35,046 nt of DNA from Bacillota bacterium (GCA_023411395.1 JAEYOV010000040.1:1-35046), one strand, 5' to 3'. Shown: positions 24,757 to 33,842, numbered from the stretch's first letter. Numbers and translations are program-made. Notes: generated from the letters alone by a model not told the origin.

Positions 24757-26910
24757 ATGGGCCGAACGGTCATTGTAGCGGAAAAGCCCAGCGTGGGCCG
24801 GGACATCGCTCGGGTACTCAAGTGCCGGGAGAGGGGCGAAGGCTGCCTGCTGGGGGAAAAATACGTAGTCACCTGGGCCATCGGCCATCTGGTGGCCCTT
24901 TGTGATCCTGATGAATTGGATGAAAAGTACAAAAAATGGCGCATGGCGGACCTGCCCATCCTGCCGCAAACGATTCCTTTGAAGGTGCTGCCCAAGACGA
25001 GAGGCCAGTTCCGCATTTTGAAAAAGTGGCTGTGCGCCAAAGAAACGGACCGGGTCATCTGCGCCACCGACGCCGGCCGGGAGGGCGAGCTGATCTTCCG
25101 CTTCATCTATCAGGAGGCCGGCTGCGTCAAACCGGTGGACAGGCTATGGATCAGCTCCATGACCGATGAAGCCATCTTGGAAGGCTTTGCGGCCTTAAAG
25201 CCTGGTTCGGCCTATGACAACCTGTTTGTCAGCGCCTCCTGCCGCGCACAGGCGGACTGGCTGGTGGGCATGAACGCAAGCCGCGCCTTCACACTCACGT
25301 ACAACGCGCTTTTGAGCGTTGGACGCGTGCAGACGCCTACCCTGGCCATTTTGGTGAAGCGACATCTGGAGATCGCCTCCTTCAAGCCGGAGGAATACCA
25401 TACCGTCACGGCTGACTTCGGCGATTACCAGGGTATGTGGTTTAAGGAAGGGCAGGAGAACGACACCCGCATTCCTACAAAGGAAGCCGCGGAGGCCATT
25501 GTCCAATCGGCAAAAGGCAAGGAAGGCAAGGTTCTTCTGTCCGAATCCACTCCGAAACAGGAACTGCCGCCTCAATTGTACGACCTGACCACATTGCAGC
25601 GGGACGCCAACCGCCTTTTGAGCTTCACCGCCCAAAAAACGCTGAAGGTGGCCCAAAGCCTGTATGAAACCCACAAGGCCATCACCTACCCCCGCACCGA
25701 CAGCCGCCATCTGCCGGACGACATGGCCGGCCCTGCCAAAAAAGCGATGCAAAGCCTGCCGGATATATATCAGCCCCTTGTTCCCGGTGCTATGCCGGAG
25801 GGAAAACTGGCCCACTCCCGGCGCATTTTTGACAACAGCAAGGTCAGCGACCATCACGCCATCCTGCCTACACCGAAAAAGACCGATATCAGCAAGCTGC
25901 CGCCGGATGAAAAAAGGCTGTTCGACCTGATCGCCCGGCGGTTGCTGGCCGCCTTCTACCCCGCCCACACCTACGACGCGCTGAAGGTGATCACCGGGGT
26001 GAATGGGCATACCTTCCGCACCACAGGCCGGGCCGTAAAGGAAACCGGTTGGAAAAAGGTGTACGAGGGGATTGAGAAATCAGCCCGGGAAGAGGAGATT
26101 CCTCTTCCCGGCCTTGTTCCCGGCGATATACGCACGGTGCAAAAAGCCTCCGCCAAAAAGGAAACCACCAAGCCCCCGCCGCCGCATACGGACGGCAGCC
26201 TGCTTTCCGCCATGGAGCATGCCGGCCGGGATATTGAGGACGAGGAATTGCGGGAGCAGATGAAGGGCAGCGGCCTGGGCACCCCGGCCACCCGTGCCGC
26301 CATCATCGAGCGGCTGGTGGCGGTGGGCTATATCCAGCGCAAGGGAAAGACGCTTATGGCTACAGAAAAGGGCGTTGAGCTGATCCGCGTCGCCCCGCTG
26401 GAGATTTCCTCCCCGGAAACCACGGGCCGCTGGGAGCTGGCCTTAAACCGCATTGCCGAAGGCAGCCAGGAACCGGCTCCTTTCCTGGACGGCATCCGCC
26501 GGCTGTGCGGGTTTCTGGTGAATTATGCCCGGGAGGATTCGAAGTCCGCCAGCTTTGCAAGGGAGGAAGGCACAAAGGGCAAGGCCCGTACCAAGGCCGC
26601 CATTCCGCCTATTAAGGAAACTGCATGCCCCGTGTGCAAGGAAGGCGGCGTAGCGGAGAATACCAGGGCCTTTTACTGCACCCGGTACCGCCAGGGCTGC
26701 AATTTTACCCTCTGGAAGGATTGCCTTCAAAAAAGCGGCGGGCCGGTGCTCAGCGCAAAGCTTGTTTCCATGCTTTTAAAAAGCGGCAGCCTTGCGGGCA
26801 GCACGGGCAGCATGACCCTTCACGAAGGCTTTTTGAGCTTTACGCCCAAGGGCGCCGCCGCCCCATCCATGAAGGTGCCCATCACCTATATAAAAGGCGG
26901 GAGAAAGTAA
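24757..26910 (+). CDS. topB: DNA topoisomerase III (type IA)
   Basis: This 717-residue type IA enzyme breaks and rejoins single strands and decatenates DNA. It has the N-terminal TOPRIM domain (TVIVAEKPSVGRDIA; acidic DAGREGE at 105-111), the segment SVGRVQTPTLAILV, the catalytic tyrosine Y311 in ITYPRTDSRHLP, and SDHHAILPT. A C-terminal region starts at about residue 624 with CPVCKEGG and further cysteines in FYCTRYRQGCNF, which suggests one zinc-ribbon-like repeat. ATG 24757 follows GGGGAGGTGAGG and fits the family N-terminus. An open frame extends 60 codons upstream through repeat copy A but is not part of the enzyme. The gene stands alone between two repeat copies. Confidence 0.96.
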   Translation: MGRTVIVAEKPSVGRDIARVLKCRERGEGCLLGEKYVVTWAIGHLVALCDPDELDEKYKKWRMADLPILPQTIPLKVLPKTRGQFRILKKWLCAKETDRVICATDAGREGELIFRFIYQEAGCVKPVDRLWISSMTDEAILEGFAALKPGSAYDNLFVSASCRAQADWLVGMNASRAFTLTYNALLSVGRVQTPTLAILVKRHLEIASFKPEEYHTVTADFGDYQGMWFKEGQENDTRIPTKEAAEAIVQSAKGKEGKVLLSESTPKQELPPQLYDLTTLQRDANRLLSFTAQKTLKVAQSLYETHKAITYPRTDSRHLPDDMAGPAKKAMQSLPDIYQPLVPGAMPEGKLAHSRRIFDNSKVSDHHAILPTPKKTDISKLPPDEKRLFDLIARRLLAAFYPAHTYDALKVITGVNGHTFRTTGRAVKETGWKKVYEGIEKSAREEEIPLPGLVPGDIRTVQKASAKKETTKPPPPHTDGSLLSAMEHAGRDIEDEELREQMKGSGLGTPATRAAIIERLVAVGYIQRKGKTLMATEKGVELIRVAPLEISSPETTGRWELALNRIAEGSQEPAPFLDGIRRLCGFLVNYAREDSKSASFAREEGTKGKARTKAAIPPIKETACPVCKEGGVAENTRAFYCTRYRQGCNFTLWKDCLQKSGGPVLSAKLVSMLLKSGSLAGSTGSMTLHEGFLSFTPKGAAAPSMKVPITYIKGGRK

Positions 26911-26988
26911 CAGAGCAATTGCTTATGACCTCGGCACCAGTAATTGCTATTGATTTCAGACAGGCAGGCAACAAATTTCCGGGGATGC

Positions 26989-27119
26989 ATTGAAGGGGTG
27001 GAACTCCATCTGGCTCAATTGTCGCACTGCTCACTGCCATTCGCATTGCTCTGTTTCGCCAGCCTCCTCCGCCTCGTTTCATCCGCCTCTGGCGGCGCTT
27101 CGGCTTTGGAGCCTTCAAT
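26989..27119 (+). repeat. Structured repeat, copy B, module 1
   Basis: This 131-bp element has inverted ends ATTGAAGG (26989-26996) and CCTTCAAT (27112-27119). It shares its interior with copy A in the same orientation (TCAAT-GTCGCA, TTCGCATTGCTC, GTTTCGCCAGC, CCTCCGCC, CCGCCTCTGGCGG). The end sequences differ from those of copy A but still pair. It lies 78 bases after the topB stop. Confidence 0.8.
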
Positions 27120-27180
27120 TGTAATCGTGTCGCCCGGCTTTGCCGGACGCGCGGGGCGCTTGCGTAGCAAGCTTTCCTTA

Positions 27181-27290
27181 CGCTTTTCACCGACCGCGAT
27201 CCTGCGCCAGCCGAGCAAAGCGAGGGATGGTGCGCGGGATCGCAGGTGAAAAGTGCAGGTTCGAGAAAATGACACCGTCATTTTCTCGAA
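27181..27290 (+). repeat. Structured repeat, copy B, module 2
   Basis: A long stem pairs CGCTTTTCACC (27181-27191) with GGTGAAAAGTG (27245-27255), then GCGATCC (27196-27202) with GGATCGC (27237-27243), then GCGCCA (27204-27209) with TGGTGC (27228-27233). A separate 14-bp perfect hairpin follows at 27260-27290 (core GAGAAAATGAC/GTCATTTTCTC, loop ACC). The connecting piece 27121-27180 contains GCTTGC/GCAAGC-type hairpins. The same module is present in copy C in inverted orientation. No gene lies in the 551-bp interval 26911-27461. Confidence 0.75.
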
Positions 27291-27310
27291 GGAGAAAGTA
27301 AATCCCCACC

Positions 27311-27339
27311 TTGCATCTTGCCAGCGGATGGGATAGAAT
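27311..27339 (+). promoter_or_regulatory. Promoter of the MFS transporter gene
   Basis: A -35 box TTGCAT (27311-27316) and a -10 box TAGAAT (27334-27339) are 17 bases apart, just after the end of repeat copy B. Confidence 0.55.
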
Positions 27340-27461
27340 ATTTATGGGCCATACATCCAATACATCCTTACCCAACATCCATACCCAAGATGCCGGATGC
27401 GCCGCCAGAGAGCGGTGCGTACAAATGCCTTCATATACGGGAAAGGCTGGTTATACCTTTC

Positions 27462-28913
27462 ATGAATAAGCCCACATGGGGCCGGATGCTTCGCTGGCCC
27501 CGCTCCCGAGACTTGTTCGATTCCACCGGCATGACCGACAGTCTCCGCCACAACCTGTATCTTGTAATTTTCAGCGCCATGTTCGGCATGGCCATGAATA
27601 TCATTGTCAGCGGAGCGGCCTGGACCGGCTTTCTGAGGGATGTTGTACACGCGGATGATTTTCAGTTGGGCTTGATAGCCGCCATACCCGTGGCGGCGAA
27701 CACCTCCCAATTGCTTATCAGCTATATCATGGAACGCAAGCGGAACCGCCGCTTCCTGCTTCTGTTCTTTGGCATCCTGGGCCGCTCCCTCTGGATCCCC
27801 ATCGGCCTGATTCCTTTTTTCATTCCCGAAGCGGCAGGATCCTTGCGTTCATGGGCCGTGGTGGTGCTGGTGGCGCTGATCGCGGGAGGCAACTCCTTTG
27901 TCACCCTGGGCTTTAACAGCCTGATGGGCGACTTGATCCCCCTGCGCATCCGGGGCCGGTATTTCAGCGTACGGCAGCGGCTGTTCATGATATCGGGCAT
28001 TGTTACCGGCCTTGCGGTCTCCTGGATCATGGACAGCACCGGCATGCTGGGCTATACCATTGTGCTGGTGGCCGCGGGTGTCTTCGGCATGGCGGATATC
28101 TGCTTTTTCTTCTTTGTGGACTGGCCTGCCATGCGCGCGCCTTTGCCGGAGGAAAAGCAGGAAAGCTTCCTGTCCATGATCATCACGGTGTTCCGGGACC
28201 AGAATTATATGCGGGTGGTCATTGCCTATACGGCCTGGTTTTTTGCCATCTTTGTGGCCGCACCGTTTTTTAATGTATACATGCTGGAAAACCTCGGCAT
28301 GGATTATACCCAGATTACGCTCTATAACCAGATCACTTCCAATGTGATGATGGTATTATTTATCTCCCGCTGGGGCAGGATGATGGATCGGTATGGCAAC
28401 AAGCCCATTGTACAGATCGTGACCCTGGCTTGCACCATCCCGCCGTTTTTATGGATTTTCACGACGCCGCAGACGACCTGGTTCATCATATTCCTCAACC
28501 TGATCGGCGGCACCTTCTGGCCGCCAATCGACCTGGGACAGCAAAACCTCTCCCTCAACCAGGCTCCGGAAAAGAACAGGTCCATGTACCTGGCGGTGTT
28601 CTTCGCTACCGTCAACCTGGTTGGCACCGCTTTGGGCAATGCCGTGGGCGGCGCGCTGGTGAAGGGCGTATACATCCGTATGGAGGAGATGAAGCACGTT
28701 TTCCTCGGGGTGACGCTGAACCGGTATCACCTCATTTTCCTCACATCTGCCGCGCTGCGCCTGATATGTGTCCTGTTCATCCTGCCCAGGCTGAGGGAAG
28801 CGGGCGCGCAGGCTGTGCGCCCGGCCATACGGGAGATCACGCACAATTCCCTTACAGGCTTCAGGCGAAACTTTCTGCAGTTTCAGGCATACATCCACAG
28901 AAGAAAAAAATAG
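27462..28913 (+). CDS. Major facilitator superfamily transporter
   Basis: The 483-residue protein has about twelve hydrophobic segments and MFS marks: the loop 2-3 region SYIMERKRNRRFLLLFFGILGR, and a symmetric second half with RWGRMMDRYGNKPIV. The family in Clostridia is uncharacterised, and no substrate can be named. ATG 27462 starts the conserved part (MNKPTWGRMLRWP), although the nearest purine run (GGGAAAGG, about 27439-27446) is 15 bases away. Upstream in-frame codons to 27318 encode a non-conserved stretch. The gene follows its own promoter and is 17 bases from pepF, so the two may be co-transcribed. A peptide or amino-acid export or import role is one guess from that neighbour. Confidence 0.85.
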   Translation: MNKPTWGRMLRWPRSRDLFDSTGMTDSLRHNLYLVIFSAMFGMAMNIIVSGAAWTGFLRDVVHADDFQLGLIAAIPVAANTSQLLISYIMERKRNRRFLLLFFGILGRSLWIPIGLIPFFIPEAAGSLRSWAVVVLVALIAGGNSFVTLGFNSLMGDLIPLRIRGRYFSVRQRLFMISGIVTGLAVSWIMDSTGMLGYTIVLVAAGVFGMADICFFFFVDWPAMRAPLPEEKQESFLSMIITVFRDQNYMRVVIAYTAWFFAIFVAAPFFNVYMLENLGMDYTQITLYNQITSNVMMVLFISRWGRMMDRYGNKPIVQIVTLACTIPPFLWIFTTPQTTWFIIFLNLIGGTFWPPIDLGQQNLSLNQAPEKNRSMYLAVFFATVNLVGTALGNAVGGALVKGVYIRMEEMKHVFLGVTLNRYHLIFLTSAALRLICVLFILPRLREAGAQAVRPAIREITHNSLTGFRRNFLQFQAYIHRRKK

Positions 28914-28930
28914 ACAAAAGGAGAAAAGAC

Positions 28931-30718
28931 ATGGCAGAACAAGTAAAGCTCCGCGGAGAAATCGACGCACGCTGGCAATGGAAGCTGGAGGACCTTTATC
29001 CCACCCTCCAAGCGTGGGAAGCGGATTTTCTAAAGGCCAAAAATGCCGTATCGGGATTTGAAGCGTTCAAGGGCCATGTGGCCGGGGATCCCGCCAAGGC
29101 GGTCAAGGCTTACTTTGAAACCCACCTTATCCTGGAGCGGCTGTATGCCTTTGCCCATATGCACAGGGATGAAGACAACGCCAACACCACCTTCCAGGCG
29201 CTGACCGACCGGGCGGAAACCTTGTCGGTGGAGGCCGAGGCCGCCGCGTCCTTCCTGGAGCCGGAACTACTCGCCATGGAGGAAACAGCCCTTCAGGCGC
29301 TGATGAAGGACCCTGCCCTCTCGGATTTTGACGTATACCTGCGCACGCTTTTGCGCAACAAGCCCCACACCCTCCCCGCGGAGCAGGAGAAGCTGCTGGC
29401 CATGACCGGGGAGATGGCCGGCGCGCCTGAGAATATATTCTCCATGCTCACCAAGGTGGACATGAAATTCCCTTCCATCCGGAATGAAAAGGACGAAGAG
29501 GTGCCTCTCACCGAAGCGGCCTACGGCACCTTTATCCGCAGCGCCGACCGCCGGGTGCGCAAGGAGGCCTTTGCCTCGCTGTTTGAAACCTATACCGGCT
29601 TTGGCGCAACCCTTGCCGCAGCCTATGCCGGCAGCGTGAAGGGGGATTTGTTCGCCGCCCGGGCCAGGGGCTTTGCGACCGCCGTGGAAGCCTCCCTGTT
29701 CCCGGACGAGATTCCGCTTAGCGTGTATGACAACCTGATTTCCGTCATCCATGAAAGCCTGCCCGCCCTGAACGAGTACATCGCGCTGCGCAAGCCGGCC
29801 ATGAATCTTGATGAAGTCCATCTGTACGACCTGTACGCCTCCATGGTGGAGGATTACGATATGCCCCTGCCCTACCCCGAAGCGTATCAAATGGTGATGG
29901 AGGGCCTTTCCCCCCTGGGCGCGGAGTATCAAACGATACTCAAAAGCGCCTATGAAGACGGCTGGATCGACGTGTATGCCAACAAGGCCAAATCCAACGG
30001 CGCCTATTCCTGGGGCGCCTACGGCGTGCACCCCTATGTACTGTTGAACCACCGGGACGACCTGGACAGCGCCATGACCATCGCCCACGAGATGGGCCAC
30101 GCCATGCACAGCTACTACAGCAACTTGCATCAGCCCGCCCCAAAGGCCAACTATACGCTGTTTGCGGCGGAAGTGGCTTCCACCTGCAACGAGATCATTC
30201 TTATGACCAAGCTGATGGAGCGTTATGAGGGCAACCGGAAGGCGCTGGCTTACCTGTGCAACCACCTGCTGGAGCAGTTCCGCACCACGGTGTTCCGCCA
30301 GACCATGTTCGCGGAGTTTGAGCGCATCAGCCACCGCATGGCCGAGGAAGGCGAAGCACTGACCAAGGAAGCGCTTTCCAAAGCCTACCTGGAGCTGAAC
30401 CAACAGTATTACGGCCAGCATTGCGTGGTGGATGATCTCATCCAGGTGGAATGGATGCGCATCCCCCACTTCTACCGCGCCTTCTACGTGTATAAATACG
30501 CCACGGGCTTTTCAGCGGCGGTGTTCCTGGCCAACCGCATCCTGACCGAAGGCGAGCCCGCCATCCGCGATTACTACAAGTTCCTGTCCGCCGGCGGCAG
30601 CCTGCCCCCCATTGAGGCCTTGAAGCTGGCCGGAGTGGATATGTCCAGCCCGGAGCCCATCCGCAGCGCCATGCAGGTATTCAGGCAAACCACCAAACGC
30701 CTGGCTGGGCTGCTGTAA
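28931..30718 (+). CDS. pepF: Oligoendopeptidase F
   Basis: The 595-residue enzyme belongs to the M3 zinc metallopeptidases, which cut short peptides (about 7-17 residues) in the cytoplasm. The zinc motif HEMGH is at residues 386-390, with the third ligand glutamate in FAAEVASTCNE near 414. The N-terminal RWQWKLEDLYP and the C-terminal region with QYYGQHCVVDDL and RIPHFYRAFYVYKYATGFSAA are typical of PepF. ATG 28931 follows AAAGGAG (28917-28923) by seven bases; a longer open frame to 28430 overlaps the MFS gene and is rejected. No signal peptide is seen. The next small gene begins 17 bases after its stop. Confidence 0.96.
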   Translation: MAEQVKLRGEIDARWQWKLEDLYPTLQAWEADFLKAKNAVSGFEAFKGHVAGDPAKAVKAYFETHLILERLYAFAHMHRDEDNANTTFQALTDRAETLSVEAEAAASFLEPELLAMEETALQALMKDPALSDFDVYLRTLLRNKPHTLPAEQEKLLAMTGEMAGAPENIFSMLTKVDMKFPSIRNEKDEEVPLTEAAYGTFIRSADRRVRKEAFASLFETYTGFGATLAAAYAGSVKGDLFAARARGFATAVEASLFPDEIPLSVYDNLISVIHESLPALNEYIALRKPAMNLDEVHLYDLYASMVEDYDMPLPYPEAYQMVMEGLSPLGAEYQTILKSAYEDGWIDVYANKAKSNGAYSWGAYGVHPYVLLNHRDDLDSAMTIAHEMGHAMHSYYSNLHQPAPKANYTLFAAEVASTCNEIILMTKLMERYEGNRKALAYLCNHLLEQFRTTVFRQTMFAEFERISHRMAEEGEALTKEALSKAYLELNQQYYGQHCVVDDLIQVEWMRIPHFYRAFYVYKYATGFSAAVFLANRILTEGEPAIRDYYKFLSAGGSLPPIEALKLAGVDMSSPEPIRSAMQVFRQTTKRLAGLL

Positions 30719-30735
30719 CAGAAGGAGGAAAACGC

Positions 30736-31074
30736 ATGAACGGTTACAACAAACAGGAAGCGCTCCCTTTCATACTGGGCAGGATCGACGCCCGGCTGCA
30801 CCGGGAGCTGTCCCTGCCACTGGAGGAACTGGTTTCGCAGGCCATTGACGCGGACCTTGCATTCATGCGCGAAAGCGGCGTCCTGAATGAAAACGGGAAC
30901 GCAGGCACCACCTATTACGACGATGACGACGCCTTTGAGTACATGCTCGACACAATGGTCAGCAAAAACAAGCTGGGAGCGGACGATGCCATGAAGGTGG
31001 CTTCCCTGCTGGATGATTACATGGATGCCCAGCAGGCCTTCCTCGAGGAAAAAGGATTGGTCGATTGGGAATAA
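30736..31074 (+). CDS. Small acidic protein of unknown function
   Basis: This 112-residue protein is not recognised. It is acidic and looks mostly helical: a basic N-terminal helix (EALPFILGRIDARLHRELS), an alpha-rich middle with a DDDDAFEYMLD cluster around residue 66, and a C-terminal helix ending in EEKGLVDWE. There is no signal peptide, membrane segment or cysteine pair. Its ribosome binding site GAAGGAGG, seven bases before the ATG, is among the strongest in the window, and codon use is like its neighbours, so it is very likely a real gene. It is 17 bases after pepF and is followed by a shared terminator, so it is the last gene of the pepF unit. Confidence 0.85.
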   Translation: MNGYNKQEALPFILGRIDARLHRELSLPLEELVSQAIDADLAFMRESGVLNENGNAGTTYYDDDDAFEYMLDTMVSKNKLGADDAMKVASLLDDYMDAQQAFLEEKGLVDWE

Positions 31075-31076
31075 AA

Positions 31077-31122
31077 CAAGAAACCGGCTGCCGTAATGCA
31101 CTTTGCGGCAGCCGGTTTCTTG
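31077..31122. terminator. Bidirectional terminator after the pepF unit
   Basis: A perfect 17-bp stem pairs CAAGAAACCGGCTGCCG (31077-31093) with CGGCAGCCGGTTTCTTG (31106-31122). T-rich bases follow on the plus strand (TCTTTGATT). On the minus strand it lies 8 bases after the glycerate kinase stop and ends in TTTCTTG then TTTTAT, so it serves both convergent genes. Confidence 0.92.
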
Positions 31123-31129
31123 TCTTTGA

Positions 31130-32380
31130 TTATTGCCTGCACAATACCATCATCAAATCATTCACATTCGTCCCCGTGGGGCCGGTGACCACAAGCCCGC
31201 CCGCCGCCTTGAGCACGTGGTAGGAGTTGTTGTCTTCCAAATGGGCGTCCAGATCGATCCCCATCTCCCGGCAGGTGGACGCAAACTCACCCGTGACCAT
31301 TCCGCCGGCCGCGTCGGTGGGGCCGTCCGTGCCGTCGGACCCCGCGGAGAGCACCAGCACGTTATCAAGCCCGTCGATCCCCCTGGCAGCAGCTACAGCC
31401 AGCTCCTGGTTGCGGCCGCCCTTCCCGTTGCCGCGAAGGTGAACCACCGTTTCCCCGCCCAGGATCACGGCGCACGGGGGCTTTAAAGGCCGGCCCGTTT
31501 TTTGTATCTGCCTGGCGATGGCCGCAAGAAAACCGCCGGCTTCCCTGGCCTCAATATCCAGGGTGGTGGTCAGCAGCAGCGTTTCATATCCCCTGGCTTC
31601 CGAGGCGTTCATGGCTCCCCGGCACAGCTCGTTCACGTTCCCTGTAATCTCCGTGGTGACATTTTTGAGCGTTTTGGGCGTCTCCTGCGCAAGCATCTCC
31701 AGCACGGAATCGGACACAGAAAGCTTGTACCTTTTCACAATCTCCAGCGCGTCCTTCACAGTCGAGCCGTCCGGATAAGCCGGGCCGGAGGCGATGCTGT
31801 CCAGCGGATCGCCCAGCACGTCGCTCAATACGATGGAAAGCACGTGCGCCGGGGCGCAGGCAAGGGCGAACCGCCCGCCCTTCACCCGGGACAGGTGCTT
31901 GCGGATGGTATTGATCTCCACGATATTGGCGCCGCAGGCCAGAAGCTGCTTGGTAATGGATGCGATATCCGAAAGCGCAATCCCTTCCAGCGGCAGCTCG
32001 AACAGCGCGGAACCGCCGCCGGAAACCAGAAAGACCACCGTCTGCTCCTTTTTCAGCCCGCTGACTAGGCGCATTGCCTCCCTGGCCGCATGCACGCCGT
32101 TTTCGTCCGGCACGGGATGCCCCGCCTCCATGATGGCAAGACCGGGGATATCCCCCAAGGCATGGCCGTATTTGGTGATAACGATCCCGCTTTTCACCTT
32201 GTCCCCGAGCACATCCATGGCCGCCTTGGCCATCCGCCAGGCAGCTTTCCCAATGGCGATAATCACCGCTTCTCCCTGAATTTCATGCCGGTTAAGCGCC
32301 CTGATAACCGCCGCCTCCGGCAGAACGGCTTCGATCGCTTCCTGTAAAATGGCCTGGGCATCCTCACGGAGCGAATTCAT
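31130..32380 (-). CDS. Glycerate 2-kinase (MOFRL/GckA family)
   Basis: The 416-residue protein belongs to the MOFRL family of glycerate kinases, which phosphorylate D-glycerate to 2-phosphoglycerate and feed it into glycolysis. Visible marks are the N-terminal IIAIGKAAWRMAKAA, VFLVSGGGSALFE, the MOFRL region AVILGGETVVHLRGNGKGGRN, and the C-terminal LSAGSDGTDGPTDAAGGMV. ATG 32380 follows AGAGG with seven-base spacing; a GTG six bases upstream (32386) is less well placed. It lies downstream of a GntP-family permease on the same strand, which fits uptake followed by phosphorylation. A hairpin lies between the two genes. Confidence 0.92.
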   Translation of the reverse strand: MNSLREDAQAILQEAIEAVLPEAAVIRALNRHEIQGEAVIIAIGKAAWRMAKAAMDVLGDKVKSGIVITKYGHALGDIPGLAIMEAGHPVPDENGVHAAREAMRLVSGLKKEQTVVFLVSGGGSALFELPLEGIALSDIASITKQLLACGANIVEINTIRKHLSRVKGGRFALACAPAHVLSIVLSDVLGDPLDSIASGPAYPDGSTVKDALEIVKRYKLSVSDSVLEMLAQETPKTLKNVTTEITGNVNELCRGAMNASEARGYETLLLTTTLDIEAREAGGFLAAIARQIQKTGRPLKPPCAVILGGETVVHLRGNGKGGRNQELAVAAARGIDGLDNVLVLSAGSDGTDGPTDAAGGMVTGEFASTCREMGIDLDAHLEDNNSYHVLKAAGGLVVTGPTGTNVNDLMMVLCRQ

Positions 32381-32419
32381 ATGCACACCTCTATATCGCT
32401 GTATTCTATGGAAATAAGT

Positions 32420-32458
32420 CCGGCGCCGCTTGCCAGGCCGCTTTCCCGGCGGCGCCGG
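32420..32458 (-). terminator. Hairpin between permease and glycerate kinase genes
   Basis: Perfect 10-bp GC-rich arms CCGGCGCCGC (32420-32429) and GCGGCGCCGG (32449-32458) enclose a 19-base loop. On the minus strand it begins 7 bases after the permease stop. The following bases (ACTTATTTCC) are only weakly T-rich, so it is probably a partial terminator or an mRNA-stabilising hairpin. Confidence 0.6.
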
Positions 32459-32465
32459 CGTCCCA

Positions 32466-33842
32466 TTACACCAGGACTATGGAAAGCAGCCAGATGAACA
32501 GGACCGCCACGATGCCCATCACAAGCGTCACCATGGTCTGTGTTTTGTAACCGTCCTGGGCCTTGAGGCGGCCGAAGTTGGTCACCACCCAGAAGTAGGA
32601 GTCGTTGGCATGGGATACGGTCATGGCGCCCGCGCCGATGGCCATCACGGTGAGCGCCGCCCTAACCGGCGTAGTCAGCCCCAGGGAAGCCATCAGGGAA
32701 TCCGGTGCGGAGAAAACGCCCATCAGACTGGCCGTGGTAATGATGGCCACCGTGGAGGAACCTTGCGCCGTCTTGAGGATGGCGGCGAAAAGGAAGGGGA
32801 AGAAAATGCCCACACTGGTCAGGAACGCGGCGTTCTGGGAAATGAAGGTGGTAATGCCCGCCTCGGTAATGACCCGGCCCAGCACACCGCCCGCCGCCGT
32901 CACGAACAGGATGGGGCCCACGGTTTTGAGCGTTTCTTCCGAGAGCTTCAAGAAGTCGGACATCTTGCGGCTTGAGGCCAGCAGGCAGATGCTGGACAGC
33001 AGGCCCACCGCCAATGCAATCATCGGCGTACCCAGAAAGGTGAACAAATCGGCCACAGGCCCCGTAACGCGCAGAATGGAAAAGATGGAACTGATGCTCA
33101 TCAAGACCACCGGCAACACGATGGGCATAAAGGAGGCAAAGGTGCCTGGAAGCTTTCCGTGTTCCTTTACCAGCTCCTCATAGCTCTTGAGCGTCTCTTC
33201 CTTATCCTCATCCTCGGCGGATTTGAGCCTTTTGCCAATGAACCTGGCGTACAGGTAGGCGGCGATCAAAACGGGGACGGATACCAGCGCGCCCATGCCG
33301 ATGACCAGCATCAGGTTGCTGCCAAGGCCCAGCGCGTCTGCCGCGGCAATAGGGCCTGGAGTGGGAGGAATCAGCACATGGGAGGTATACAGCCCGGCGG
33401 ACAAGGCCACCGTCATGGCGACGCTGGATACGCCGGTCTTCCTCGTGATGGCCCGCCGGATGGGGTTCAGGATTACAAAGCCGCTGTCACAAAACACCGG
33501 GATGGATATGATCCAGCCCATAAGCAGGATGGCGGTTTCAGGGTGCTTTCTCCCCACCATGCGCACCACGGCATCCGCCATTTTCAGCGCGGCGCCCGTC
33601 TTCTCCAGGAAATAGCCGATCATGGCGCCCAGGATGATGACGATACCCAGGCTGGAGAATATGGCGGAAAAGCCCGCACCAATCACACCGGGTATCTTTG
33701 TAAGGGGAATGCCGGCCAAAAGGGCCAGAATCAGCGAAGCGCCCATCAGGGAAAGGAACGGATGCACTTTGAACCTGGATATCGCCACGATCATCAGCAC
33801 GATCATGACCACAAAGGCAATAAGCAGCGGTATACCCGACAT
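32466..33842 (-). CDS. GntP-family gluconate/glycerate permease
   Basis: The 458-residue membrane protein has about twelve hydrophobic segments and the GntP marks AAADALGLGSNL, PVFCDSGFVILNPI, TSHVLIPPTPGPIA, LKTAQGSSTVAIITTASLM and SHANDSYFW. GntP symporters take up gluconate or related hydroxy-acids with protons. The adjacent glycerate kinase makes D-glycerate or a related acid the likely substrate here, but this is inferred from context. ATG 33842 follows AAGGAGGG; the in-frame start at 33875 is upstream of that site. In the 137-bp gap to uppP I see no clear terminator and only weak promoter-like boxes. No catabolite-control site was recognised. Confidence 0.9.
   Translation of the reverse strand: MSGIPLLIAFVVMIVLMIVAISRFKVHPFLSLMGASLILALLAGIPLTKIPGVIGAGFSAIFSSLGIVIILGAMIGYFLEKTGAALKMADAVVRMVGRKHPETAILLMGWIISIPVFCDSGFVILNPIRRAITRKTGVSSVAMTVALSAGLYTSHVLIPPTPGPIAAADALGLGSNLMLVIGMGALVSVPVLIAAYLYARFIGKRLKSAEDEDKEETLKSYEELVKEHGKLPGTFASFMPIVLPVVLMSISSIFSILRVTGPVADLFTFLGTPMIALAVGLLSSICLLASSRKMSDFLKLSEETLKTVGPILFVTAAGGVLGRVITEAGITTFISQNAAFLTSVGIFFPFLFAAILKTAQGSSTVAIITTASLMGVFSAPDSLMASLGLTTPVRAALTVMAIGAGAMTVSHANDSYFWVVTNFGRLKAQDGYKTQTMVTLVMGIVAVLFIWLLSIVLV

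Noticed and set aside
26989..27290. Possible CRISPR array or retron in the repeat-rich interval after topB
   Set aside because: There are no regularly spaced identical units, no cas gene and no reverse transcriptase gene; the structure is nested hairpins.
29267..30469. 400-codon open frame antisense to pepF
   Set aside because: It is the mirror of a well-identified metallopeptidase gene in GC-rich DNA, and its composition is typical of a shadow frame.
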